Shown here piece after piece: positions 45,134 through 53,338 of a stretch of 64,000 nt of DNA (position 1 is its first letter; each line of letters opens with the position of its first letter). Origin of the DNA: JACCVG01 sp963790245. Lineage in GTDB: Bacteria; Actinomycetota; Thermoleophilia; Solirubrobacterales; Thermoleophilaceae. The notes under the pieces are model-generated. The model was not told the DNA's origin, did no database searches, and saw only the letters and a list, made by a program, of their open reading frames with translations. The stretch is taken from assembly GCA_963790245.1 (NCBI GenBank), contig CAWBNP010000002.1:1240001-1304000 (forward strand). The letters are read 5' to 3'. The position numbers were made by a program, and so were the translations under genes.

Positions 45134-46216
45134 ATGGCGCCTGCGGAGATTGTCGACACCCACGAAGAGGCGGCCGACCTGGAGCTGGCGCCGCTCCTGA
45201 TTCGCGAGCCCGTCCAGGCTTTCCTCGACGAGCACGGGATCGGATCCGGCCCGATCGAGGCCGAGCGGGTCGGCGAAGGCCACTCCAACATCACCTATCT
45301 GGTCCGCCGCGAGGGGGCAGAGGTCGTGCTGCGCCGGCCCCCGCGGCCTCCGCTGCCCCCGTCCGCGCACGACGTTCTCCGCGAAGCCCGGCTGCTGAGC
45401 GCCGTCGGCGGCGCTGCGGTCCGCACGCCAGAGGTGCTCTGCACCTGCGAGGACGAGAGCCTGATCGGGGTCCCGTTCTACGTGATGGAGAAGGTCGAGG
45501 GCGTCGTGATCACCGAGCGGGTACCCGACCCGCTCGACTCCCCCGATCAGCGCCGTTTGATCGCCGAGCAGCTGATCGATGCGCTCGTCGAGGTCCACGC
45601 GGTCGACTGGCGCGCTTGCGGCCTCGAGGGCTTCGGCAAGGCGACCGGATATCTCGAGCGTCAGCTGCGTCGCTTCAACGGGCTCTGGGAGCACAACAAG
45701 ACGCGTGAGCTGGCGCCGGTCCAGGAGGTCGCCGACTGGCTCGCCACCAACCGGCCCGAGCAGCCCGAGGCGACGATCGTCCACGGCGACTTCCGCCTCG
45801 GCAACACGATGTTCGGCCTCGGGGTCCCGGCCGAGCTGGTCGCGATCTTCGACTGGGAGCTCGCGACGATCGGCGACCCGCTCGCCGATCTCGGCTACCT
45901 GACGATCACCTGGTCGGAGCCCGCTGACGAGGAGACGATGGGCACGATGTTCTCCCAGCTGGGCGGAGTCACCCGTGCCGAGGGGTTCCCCGATCGCGAC
46001 GGCCTGATCGCGCTCTACGCCGACCGCAGTGGACGCTCGGTCAGCGACCTGCGCTGGTATCAGGCGCTCGCGCTCTGGAAGGCGGCCGTATTCATGGAGG
46101 GCAACTACAAGCGCTCGCTCGCCGGCACGACTGATGACCCGTTCCTCGCGATGCTCGACGAAGGGGTCCCAGCGCTCGCCGAGGCGGCGCTGTCGATCAC
46201 CCGCCGCCCCCTGTGA
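45134..46216 (+). CDS. APH-family phosphotransferase (ACAD10/11-like)
   Basis: A 360-residue protein-kinase-like-fold enzyme. Glycine-rich start 'VGEGHSNITYLVRR', Brenner motif 'IVHGDFRLGNTMF' with catalytic Asp, and 'IFDWELATIGDPLADLGYL' with the metal Asp. These fit the phosphotransferase family whose eukaryotic relative ACAD11 acts on hydroxyacyl-CoA; the natural substrate here is unknown. Its stop overlaps the GTG of the HAD gene, so the two are probably coupled. Confidence 0.9.
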   Translation: MAPAEIVDTHEEAADLELAPLLIREPVQAFLDEHGIGSGPIEAERVGEGHSNITYLVRREGAEVVLRRPPRPPLPPSAHDVLREARLLSAVGGAAVRTPEVLCTCEDESLIGVPFYVMEKVEGVVITERVPDPLDSPDQRRLIAEQLIDALVEVHAVDWRACGLEGFGKATGYLERQLRRFNGLWEHNKTRELAPVQEVADWLATNRPEQPEATIVHGDFRLGNTMFGLGVPAELVAIFDWELATIGDPLADLGYLTITWSEPADEETMGTMFSQLGGVTRAEGFPDRDGLIALYADRSGRSVSDLRWYQALALWKAAVFMEGNYKRSLAGTTDDPFLAMLDEGVPALAEAALSITRRPL

Positions 46217-46827
46217 AGGCGCTGCTGGTCGATTTCGGCGGGGTCCTGACCACGAACGTGTTCGAGTCCTTCAGCGCGTTCTGCGTCGAGGAGGGTCTCG
46301 AGCCCCAAACCGTCAAGCGGCTGTTCCGCGAGAACCCGGAGGCGCTCGCACTGCTGCGCGAGCTCGAGCGCGGCGAGCTCGTTCCCGACGCGTTCGCCGA
46401 GCGGTTCGCGCCACTGCTCGGCGTCGCCGAGCACGGCGGCCTCGTCGAGCGGCTGTTCGCCGGAATGGGGCCGGACCAGGAGATGGTCAACGCGGTCGCC
46501 CGCGCGCGCAAGCAAGGCGTACGCACGGGATTGATCTCGAATTCGTGGGGCTCCGACATCTACGACGGCGCCCAGCTCGAGGAGCTGTTCGACGGCGTCG
46601 TGATCTCCGGCGAGGTCGGGATGCACAAGCCCAACGCCGACATCTTCCTGCTCGGTGCCGAGCGCGCGGGCGCGGCACCGGAGGAGTGCGTGTTCGTCGA
46701 TGACCTGCGCGAGAACTGCGCCGGCGCCGAGGCCGTCGGGATGCGCGCGATCCTCCACCGCGGAGCCGAGACGACGCTGCCGATCGCCGAGCAGCTGCTG
46801 GGCGTTTCGCTGCGCGCGGGGGATTGA
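46213..46827 (+). CDS. HAD-IA family hydrolase
   Basis: A 204-residue HAD protein. Motif I is 'LVDFGGVLT', with nucleophile Asp7 but Gly at the +2 position, as in the epoxide-hydrolase N-terminal/HAD-IA-v3 group. Motif II is 'LISNSWG', motif III Lys in 'MHKPNADIF', and motif IV 'CVFVDDLREN'. The small helical cap lies at about residues 15-80. A likely phosphatase; pairing with an ACAD11-like phosphotransferase recalls fused ACAD10 proteins, which combine HAD and APH domains. Confidence 0.9.
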   Translation: MKALLVDFGGVLTTNVFESFSAFCVEEGLEPQTVKRLFRENPEALALLRELERGELVPDAFAERFAPLLGVAEHGGLVERLFAGMGPDQEMVNAVARARKQGVRTGLISNSWGSDIYDGAQLEELFDGVVISGEVGMHKPNADIFLLGAERAGAAPEECVFVDDLRENCAGAEAVGMRAILHRGAETTLPIAEQLLGVSLRAGD

Positions 46828-46857
46828 CCGCTACAAGCAGCGAACCGATGTGTTGAT

Positions 46858-47634
46858 ATGCCCCGACCCATGCGGATCCGACCGAACACCCGTTTCCTGA
46901 TCGCGGCGCTCGTCGCGCTGCTCACCGTCCCGGCGCTGGCGCCGGGGGCGCTGGCCGGCAAGGATCGCGGGATCGACATCTCCCGCTTCCAGGGCAAGGA
47001 GGTCGAGTGGGGCAAGATCGCGCGCTCAGGAGTCGATTTCGCCTTTGTCCAGGCGAGCCGCGGCAGCGGCAAGGACTGCGCCGTCTCCCCCGACCGCTGC
47101 GGCAAGGACGAGACTTACGATCGCAATTACAAGCTCGCGCGCAAGGAGGGGGTACGCGTCGGCCCTTACCACCGCGCCTTCACCGACGGCAAGAGCGTCG
47201 CGGACGCCAAGAAGGACGCCAAGCGGGAGGCGAAGATCTTCATCAAGGAGGTCGGCGACCTAAAGAAGGACGACCTGCGGCCGGTGCTCGACTGGGAAAG
47301 CCCGTTCGACCGCTTCGGGGAGAAGGAGCTGCTGAAGTGGATCCGGACCTGGCTGGACCGGGTCGAGCGCGAGTACGACGTCAAGCCGATCATCTACACC
47401 AACTTCACGAGCTGGCAGGCGGTCGGCGATACGACCGAGTTCGCCGAGGACGGCTATCCGCTCTGGGTCGCGAACTTCAACGTCAAGAAGCCGAAGGTCC
47501 CCGCTGATAACTGGGATGGCCGGGGCTGGGCGATCTGGCAGTTCACGAGCAGCGGCAAGGTCCCCGGGATCGACGGCGATGTAGACGAGAACAAGCTCCG
47601 CGTCCCGTACCGCAAGATTACCGTCGGCGCCTGA
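46858..47634 (+). CDS. Secreted GH25 lysozyme-like muramidase
   Basis: A 258-residue protein with a signal peptide (cleavage near 'GALAG'). GH25 core: 'GIDISRFQGKEVEW', 'DFAFVQASRG', 'GPYHRAF', the catalytic pair in 'VLDWES' (Asp, Glu) and 'PIIYTNFTSW'; it ends 'WAIWQFTSSGKVPGI'. The enzyme should cleave the glycan strands of peptidoglycan. The central region (about 95-135) is very rich in Lys and Asp/Glu. A large hairpin follows the gene. Confidence 0.92.
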   Translation: MPRPMRIRPNTRFLIAALVALLTVPALAPGALAGKDRGIDISRFQGKEVEWGKIARSGVDFAFVQASRGSGKDCAVSPDRCGKDETYDRNYKLARKEGVRVGPYHRAFTDGKSVADAKKDAKREAKIFIKEVGDLKKDDLRPVLDWESPFDRFGEKELLKWIRTWLDRVEREYDVKPIIYTNFTSWQAVGDTTEFAEDGYPLWVANFNVKKPKVPADNWDGRGWAIWQFTSSGKVPGIDGDVDENKLRVPYRKITVGA

Positions 47635-47693
47635 GACCGTCATACGGAAGCTCGCGTACGGAGTACGCGTCGCTTCCTCTTCCGGCCTCAGGC
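47629..47693. terminator. Large stem-loop between convergent genes
   Basis: An outer stem GCCTGAG / CTCAGGC (47629-47635 and 47687-47693) encloses an inner hairpin at 47646-47677 (GGAAGC-GCGTAC paired with GTACGC-GCTTCC, with small bulges). It begins at the GH25 stop and faces the end of the frameshifted surface gene, so it probably terminates both. Confidence 0.6.
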
Positions 47694-47710
47694 ACTCGAC
47701 GGCAGAACTG

Positions 47711-48293
47711 TCAGCCGGGCGAGTTCGCCGGGTCGTAGCGGCAGAGAACCTTCGTGATCAGGCTGGTGTTCATGAACGTCTGACCGATCACGTTGAGCGT
47801 GCCGTTCGACGAGGAGACGGTCCACGCCTTCTCGGCCGGGCCCACGCCTGCCGGGGTGATGATGTCCGAGCTCCACGTGGTGATCGTCGGCCGCCGGACT
47901 CGGGCCGATCGGCACGATCGCCGCGATCTCGGCGACCGTCGGGATCTGGGCGCGCCGAGCGGCACACTCCGCGATCGCCTGCTGCCAGGTCGAGCCCGAC
48001 GTGTTGATCACGAAGAAGCACGGACCGCCGCCCGAGGCCGCGAACTCGCCGTCCGCGCAGCGGAACACCAGCGTCTCCACGTCGATGTCGTCGTCGGTCA
48101 GCGAGCCGTCCTGCACTTTGGCGCTCGTCACCGATTCGTCGGCAATGTCCTTGGTGCGGACCTGGCCGTCCCTGATGCTCTTGCTCGTAACGGTGTCCTT
48201 CTTGGCCGTCGCGGCGATCGCGACGCCCCCTCCGAGCGCGGCGAACATCGCGATCGTCGACATCACGTTGGCGTAGTTCAGTCTGCCCAGCAT
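47711..48293 (-). pseudogene. Frameshifted secreted repeat protein gene
   Basis: ATG 48293 has AAGGAGG upstream and starts a protein with a signal anchor ('NVMSTIAMFAALGGGVAIAA') and the repeats 'SKSIRDGQVRTKDIADESV' and 'DGSLTDDDIDVETL'. Near 47900 the frame changes: after 'VAEIAAIVPIG' the protein-like sequence continues one frame over as 'PTITTWSSDIITPAG' through 'NGTLNVIGQTFMNTSLITK' to a stop at 47711. One extra base explains it; the GGG run at 47902-47904 is a good candidate. Either a real frameshift or a sequencing error. It follows the collagen-like gene on the same strand. Confidence 0.75.
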
Positions 48294-48328
48294 CCGGTCC
48301 TCCTTGGTTGATCGATCTCGGCTCTGAC

Positions 48329-48916
48329 TCATGGCTGGCCGCACTCCGCGACCGCGATCAGCACGAACGGCTTGACGGGGTCGAGGTTGTTGGCCTGCAC
48401 GACCCAGCGGTTGGCGTCAGCGTCGCTGCGTTCTGACCTGAAGACCTGGGCGTCCCCGGGGTCGGGACCGCCTGAGACGCTGAACCCTCCGCCGAGCAGG
48501 ATCTCGCCGGGGTTGCACAGGGCGATCGCGGTGTTCGTGCCGTTCGCTGGGACGTCCGAGGCCGCTGGTCGTTCCCGGACCGTCATCACTCCGGGGTCGC
48601 CCCTCGGACCCTGGTCGCCCTTCGGACCAGGCAGCCCCCGGTCACCCTGAGGGCCGCGCTCACCCGTTTGCCCCGGCGACCCCGCGCTCCCAGCCTGCAG
48701 CTCGAGCGTCGACTCGTCGATGTCGGCGCCCTTCAGCGAATCGTCCCTGATGTCGCCGCCGGCGACCGAGTTCTGTCGGATGTCCTTGCCGCCGACGCTG
48801 TTGTTGGCGATGTCGCGCCCGGTGATGTCCCCTGAAGCGGCGTACGCCCCACCTCCGAGCGCCACGAACAGAGCGAGCCCCGCGAGCGCGGCAGACGGAT
48901 TCGGCCGCAATCGCAT
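48329..48916 (-). CDS. Secreted collagen-like repeat protein
   Basis: A 195-residue protein. N-terminal signal/anchor 'ALAGLALFVALGGGAYAA', then about four units of a 10-residue repeat of the form D-I-x3-S-V/L-x3 ('GRDIANNSVGGKDIRQNSV' and 'GGDIRDDSLKGADIDESTL'). A short collagen-like stretch of about eleven G-x-y triplets (such as 'GPQGDRGLPGPKGDQGPRG') follows, then a C-terminal globular domain with two cysteines. This layout suggests a trimeric surface protein. Its ATG overlaps the stop of the cupin gene (TAATG). Confidence 0.8.
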   Translation of the reverse strand: MRLRPNPSAALAGLALFVALGGGAYAASGDITGRDIANNSVGGKDIRQNSVAGGDIRDDSLKGADIDESTLELQAGSAGSPGQTGERGPQGDRGLPGPKGDQGPRGDPGVMTVRERPAASDVPANGTNTAIALCNPGEILLGGGFSVSGGPDPGDAQVFRSERSDADANRWVVQANNLDPVKPFVLIAVAECGQP

Positions 48917-49281
48917 TAGGCCCCGCCCCCCTTGATGTGATCGATGACGTGCTCGAGCTCGTCGCTCGGGGAGAAATCGACGTACTCGGAGTCCTCGAGC
49001 GCCTCGGGCGCGTGGCCGGGAGCCCAGTAGAAAGCCTGACCGGCCTCGTAGACCTCCGCGCCGTTGCGCGTGTGCATCTTCACGCGGCCGCTGAGCATGT
49101 AGCCCCAGTGCGGACACTGGCAGAGATCGTCGGGCAGCCCCGCGACCGCGGGCCGCAAGTCCGCACCCTGCGGCAGCCGCACGAAAGCCGCGCTCATGCC
49201 CCCGCCGAGGGCGTCCCGCCGAAACTCGACGCCGTCGCCCTCGATCGCCATTTCGGCCTCCAACCTGGAAATCGCCTTCAT
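48916..49281 (-). CDS. Cupin-domain protein
   Basis: A 121-residue single-domain cupin. 'DLCQCPHWGYMLSGRVKMHT' holds the region of the first cupin motif and 'GQAFYWAPGHAPEAL' the second; His residues could bind a metal. ATG 49281 has a strong GAGGAGGAGAG leader. It is the first gene of a three-gene set with the collagen-like and frameshifted surface proteins, and is divergent from a BTAD regulator only 25 bases away. A sensor or small-molecule-binding role is inference. Confidence 0.8.
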   Translation of the reverse strand: MKAISRLEAEMAIEGDGVEFRRDALGGGMSAAFVRLPQGADLRPAVAGLPDDLCQCPHWGYMLSGRVKMHTRNGAEVYEAGQAFYWAPGHAPEALEDSEYVDFSPSDELEHVIDHIKGGGA

Positions 49282-49306
49282 CTCTCCTCCTCTTGTTCGA
49301 CGTTTC

Positions 49307-52300
49307 ATGCGAGCATGCCCTCGGGGTGTTCCCGAAACGTTCCTGAGCGAATTGCCGGCAAAACGCGTCCAGATCGATCTCCTCGGCGGCTTTCGCGTCG
49401 CCGTCGACGGCAGCCCGATCGACGAGGCCGGCTGGTCTGCGCGGCGAGCGGCCGAGCTCGTCCAGCTGCTGGCGCTCGCCGAGCGCCGGCGCCTCGCACG
49501 CGAACAGGTGATCGAGGCCCTCTGGCCCCACCTCGACCTCGATGCGGGGGCAGCGAACCTGCGCAAGGCCGCGCATAACGCGCGTCGTGCGCTCGGCGAT
49601 ACGGAGGCCGTCGTGCTACGCGCGGGCCAGGTGGAGCTCTTCCCCGCGGGTGCGGTCGAGACCGATGCCGATCGGTTCTCGACGCGCGCCGCTGCGGCGC
49701 TTGCGGGGAACGACGCCTCGGAGTGCGCCGCGGCGGCGGCCGACTACGGCGGTGACCTGCTTCCAGACGCGCTATACGAAGGGTGGGCTGGGGCCGCCCG
49801 CGACCGCCTGCGATCCACCTACCTGGACCTCCTGCGAACGAGTGGGCAGTGGGAACGGCTGGTGGAGCTAGAGCCGACCGACGAGCCCGCCTACCAGGAG
49901 CTGATCCGGCGCGAGCTCGACGGCGGCAGCCGGCCGGCCGCGATCCGCTGGTACGGGCGTATGCGAACCGCTCTGCGGGCCGAGCTCGCCATCTCGCCGA
50001 GCGAGGAGAGCGTCGCGCTCTATGAGCGGTGCGTCGCGGGCCTCGGCAGCGCCGAGCCGGCCTTCCTGGGCCGCCAGCTCGAGCTGGCGCGGATCGAGGC
50101 GCTGCTCCGCACGAGCGGTGAGTCGGAGATCGCGCTGCTCGCGGTGCGCGGACCCGGTGGAATCGGCAAGTCCGCGTTCTGCCGCCAGATCGCCCGCATC
50201 GCCCGCGCCGAAGGCCGGCAGCCGATCTTCATCTCGGCGACCGAAGTCGGTGGACCGTACGCGCCGCTCGCCGCCCTGACCGAAGGGCTGGTCGCCCGCG
50301 ACGAGCGCCTACTTGCGTCGGTCGGCGACCAGGCGAAGGGGATCCTGACCCAGCTGACTTCTCCGTCGACCGTCACGCCGCAGGCCGAGAGCACTCTTAC
50401 GCGTCATGGGGTGATCGGGGCGGTGCGCCGGCTGCTGCTCGCCTCCGCCGACGGTCGCTCGGTGGTGCTGATCGTCGACGACGCTCATCTCGCCGACGAC
50501 GCGACGATCGACGTGCTCCAGCACCTCCACGCGGCCACCGGACCTTCGATCCTCGTCGTGCTTTCCCTCCGACCGGAGGCAGCGCCCGAGACGGTCCTCC
50601 GCGCGGTCGCCCGACTGGCGCGCGCGGGGCTCGCCGCGGAGATCGACCTCGGACCGCTCGACCCGGATGAGGCGGCGGCGCTCGTGGCCGCCGGCGCCAG
50701 CACGCCCAGGGGTGAGGAAACCATCGCTCGAATCGTCGGTCTCGGCGAGGGCAGCCCCTTCCTGACGCTCGAATTGGCCCGCAGTGCCGTGGTCGGCGTT
50801 CCCGCGCTGACCAGCACGGTCCGAGATGCGATCGCCTCCCGGTTCCTCGATCTCGACGACCCGACGATCGAGCACCTGCGCGCCCTTGCGCTGGCCGGAG
50901 ACGACCTCGACCCGGCTAGCGCCGCGGCGGTCCTCGCCGGTTCCGAGGAGCAGGCGCTGGCGGCTCTCGACGCGGCGCTCGCGACAGCCGTGCTGGTCGT
51001 CGCGGACGGCCGTTATCGATTCCGGCACGAGCTCGTTCGACAGGCGCTGATCGAGCAGATCGCGCCTCATCGGCGAACCGCGCTACACCGCGAGACCGCC
51101 GAGCGACTCGGCCGGGTGGCAGCCGAGCCGGGCCTGATCGCGCGTCACTGGCTCGCCGGCGGGCAGCCCGACGAGGCGATCGACTGGCAGCTCGCGGCGG
51201 CGGCGGCGGCCGTACGCCTCGGTGCCTTCGCCGATGCGCTGAGCACCCTCGAGCCGCTGCTCGCGCACCAACCCGAGCACGGGGACGCGCTGCGGCTGCG
51301 GGCCTTTGCGCTCGACGCACGCGGGGACGCGGCGGCGCCCCAGGCCTACGCGGAGGCGGCCGAGGTCGTCGGGGCGCCGGAGGCCGACGACCTCAGGGCG
51401 ATGGGCGCGCTCGCCACGGTCAAGCTCGGTGACGCGCCGGGGGGACTGCGTGCGCTCGACGGCCTCGAGCCGATTACGCTCGACGGGCGGGTCGCACACG
51501 CGCTCGGTTTCGCCGGTGCCGCGGCGCTCGGATTCGGTGACCCCGCGGTCGGAACCGAGAAGGCCGCCGAGGCCCGGCGGCTCGCGTTCGAGTCGGGGCA
51601 GCCCGGCGCGATCGCCGTTGCGTCGTGGGCCCAGGCGGCCGCCGCCCACGCCCGCGGCGAGCTGCGCGAAAGCGTCCAGGCGGACCTCGACGACACCTCC
51701 GCCCTCCCAGCGCTCGCGCTCAACGCCTTCGACGGCCAGCTCTGCATCACGCAGCGGCTGCTCTATGGGGCCCGCCCCTATGCCGACGTGATCGCGTTCG
51801 CCGACGCGCTCGAGGCGGAGGCGGATCGGCTCGGTGCGGCTCGCGGACGTGCGTTCGCCGTAACGATCCGCGGCGAGGCGAAGTTGCTCGCGGGCCATCT
51901 AAACGAAGCTGAGGCCGACCTGATCGCCGGCGGCGACCTCCACCGCAGAATGGGCGCGGAGACGGGCGAGTCCTTCGCGCTACAGCGGCGCGCCGAGATC
52001 GCGCTCCACCGCGGCGATCACGCCCACGCGGTCGCGCTGCTCGACGAGGCGCTCGCGATCGCGCGCGAGTCGCACGTCGGCTTCCACCTGTTCGATCGGA
52101 TCTACGGCACGCGGATCGTCGCCGCGCGTGACCCCGTTGCCGCCCTCGCGGCGGTCGAGGAAGCCGAGGAGGCAGTCCGGGGCCCGGTCGAGACCTGCCC
52201 CGGTTGCCGGATCACGTTCGCGGTGCCCGCGGCGATCGCCGCCGCGCAGGCGGGTGATCGAAAGCGCGCCGACGAGTGGCTGCGGGTCTCCGAGTATCTC

Positions 52301-52483
52301 GTCAAGGTCGTGATGCGGTTGCCCGCGTGGGACGCGGCGTTTGAGGAGATCAACGGCCACCGTGCGCAGGCCGAGGGCGACCGGGAGACGGCGCGAGACC
52401 ACTTCCGGGCCGCCGCCGAGGGGTTCGCCGCGGCCGGGCATCCGCTGGACGAAGTGCGCTGCGCCGCGCTCGCGGCTGCCTGA
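49307..52483 (+). CDS. BTAD/AAA/TPR transcriptional activator (SARP-like large regulator)
   Basis: A 1058-residue cytoplasmic regulator. Residues about 18-105 form a winged helix ('RVQIDLLGGFRVAVDG', 'ALWPHLDLDAGAANLRKA'), followed by the BTAD helical domain to about 245. An AAA ATPase follows with Walker A 'GPGGIGKS' near residue 282 and Walker B 'VVLIVDDAH' near 390. A long TPR-like helical region fills 600-1058. No C-terminal LuxR helix-turn-helix is seen. The start is uncertain: ATG 49307 lacks a ribosome-binding site. It is divergent from the cupin/surface cassette, its likely target. Confidence 0.87.
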   Translation: MRACPRGVPETFLSELPAKRVQIDLLGGFRVAVDGSPIDEAGWSARRAAELVQLLALAERRRLAREQVIEALWPHLDLDAGAANLRKAAHNARRALGDTEAVVLRAGQVELFPAGAVETDADRFSTRAAAALAGNDASECAAAAADYGGDLLPDALYEGWAGAARDRLRSTYLDLLRTSGQWERLVELEPTDEPAYQELIRRELDGGSRPAAIRWYGRMRTALRAELAISPSEESVALYERCVAGLGSAEPAFLGRQLELARIEALLRTSGESEIALLAVRGPGGIGKSAFCRQIARIARAEGRQPIFISATEVGGPYAPLAALTEGLVARDERLLASVGDQAKGILTQLTSPSTVTPQAESTLTRHGVIGAVRRLLLASADGRSVVLIVDDAHLADDATIDVLQHLHAATGPSILVVLSLRPEAAPETVLRAVARLARAGLAAEIDLGPLDPDEAAALVAAGASTPRGEETIARIVGLGEGSPFLTLELARSAVVGVPALTSTVRDAIASRFLDLDDPTIEHLRALALAGDDLDPASAAAVLAGSEEQALAALDAALATAVLVVADGRYRFRHELVRQALIEQIAPHRRTALHRETAERLGRVAAEPGLIARHWLAGGQPDEAIDWQLAAAAAAVRLGAFADALSTLEPLLAHQPEHGDALRLRAFALDARGDAAAPQAYAEAAEVVGAPEADDLRAMGALATVKLGDAPGGLRALDGLEPITLDGRVAHALGFAGAAALGFGDPAVGTEKAAEARRLAFESGQPGAIAVASWAQAAAAHARGELRESVQADLDDTSALPALALNAFDGQLCITQRLLYGARPYADVIAFADALEAEADRLGAARGRAFAVTIRGEAKLLAGHLNEAEADLIAGGDLHRRMGAETGESFALQRRAEIALHRGDHAHAVALLDEALAIARESHVGFHLFDRIYGTRIVAARDPVAALAAVEEAEEAVRGPVETCPGCRITFAVPAAIAAAQAGDRKRADEWLRVSEYLVKVVMRLPAWDAAFEEINGHRAQAEGDRETARDHFRAAAEGFAAAGHPLDEVRCAALAAA

Positions 52484-52486
52484 GGC

Positions 52487-53326
52487 TCAGCCCGCCGCGA
52501 GCAGGGCAGCACCGCCGATCGCGATCGCCGATCCGATCCGCTGCGAGGCGCTGACCCGCTCGCCGAGCAGCAGCCAGGCGAGCACGACCGGCATGACGGG
52601 ATAAAGCGATCCGAGCACCGCAGTCGTGCTGAGCGGCCCCAGCGTGCTGGCCACCGCATAGAGCGCGTTTGCGCTCGTGTCGAGCAGGCCGACCACGACG
52701 AGGGCCAGACCATCACGGCGGCCGAGCCGGAGGTCGGGGCGGACAAACAGCGCGACCGCCCCGAGCGCGGTCACGCTGGCCACGCGCGTCACCAGGGTCG
52801 CGAGGAACGGGTCGGGCTCTGCGGCACGGTCCATCAGGGTCAGGAAAAGGCCGAAGCCGACCGCCGCGGCGAGTGCCAGGCCGACGCCGGAGGCGAGGCG
52901 CGGGGCATCGCCTGGAGTCGTGCTGGCGGGCTGGCGTGCGGCAAGCACGATCCCCCCGACCGCGAGCATGATCCCGACCCATTGGAGCGTGGCCGGGCGC
53001 TCGCCCGAGGCGAGGCCGACGACGACCGGAATAACCGCGGCGGCGGCCGTGATCGGCGCCACGACCCCCATCGCCCCGACCGCGAGGCCACGATAGAAGC
53101 AGGCCAGCGCCGCCATTCCGATAACGCCGGCGAGGGCCGCGAGCCACAGGTCCGGTCCGACGGTCGCACCGTTGAGGGCGACGATCGTCCCGATCAGCAG
53201 CAGGCCGACCGCCTGGGAAATCAGCAGGACGGCGAGCACCGCTCGCCGCCGGCTGATCAGGCCGCCGAGGAAGTCCGCCCCGCCCCAGGTCAGGCTCGAG
53301 GCGAACGCCAGCGCAGCGGCTAGCAA
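52487..53326 (-). CDS. EamA/DMT-superfamily transporter
   Basis: A 279-residue membrane protein with ten helices in two EamA repeats (about 1-135 and 145-279). Typical features include 'FASSLTWGGADFLGG' at the start and 'PLSTTAVLGSLYPVMPVVLAWLLLGE' (in part) before the last helices. Likely an exporter of metabolites or amino acids; substrate unknown. It lies 12 bases downstream of the aldehyde dehydrogenase, suggesting an operon, and converges on the BTAD gene. Confidence 0.88.
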   Translation of the reverse strand: MLAAALAFASSLTWGGADFLGGLISRRRAVLAVLLISQAVGLLLIGTIVALNGATVGPDLWLAALAGVIGMAALACFYRGLAVGAMGVVAPITAAAAVIPVVVGLASGERPATLQWVGIMLAVGGIVLAARQPASTTPGDAPRLASGVGLALAAAVGFGLFLTLMDRAAEPDPFLATLVTRVASVTALGAVALFVRPDLRLGRRDGLALVVVGLLDTSANALYAVASTLGPLSTTAVLGSLYPVMPVVLAWLLLGERVSASQRIGSAIAIGGAALLAAG

Positions 53327-53338
53327 GTCACGCGGCGG

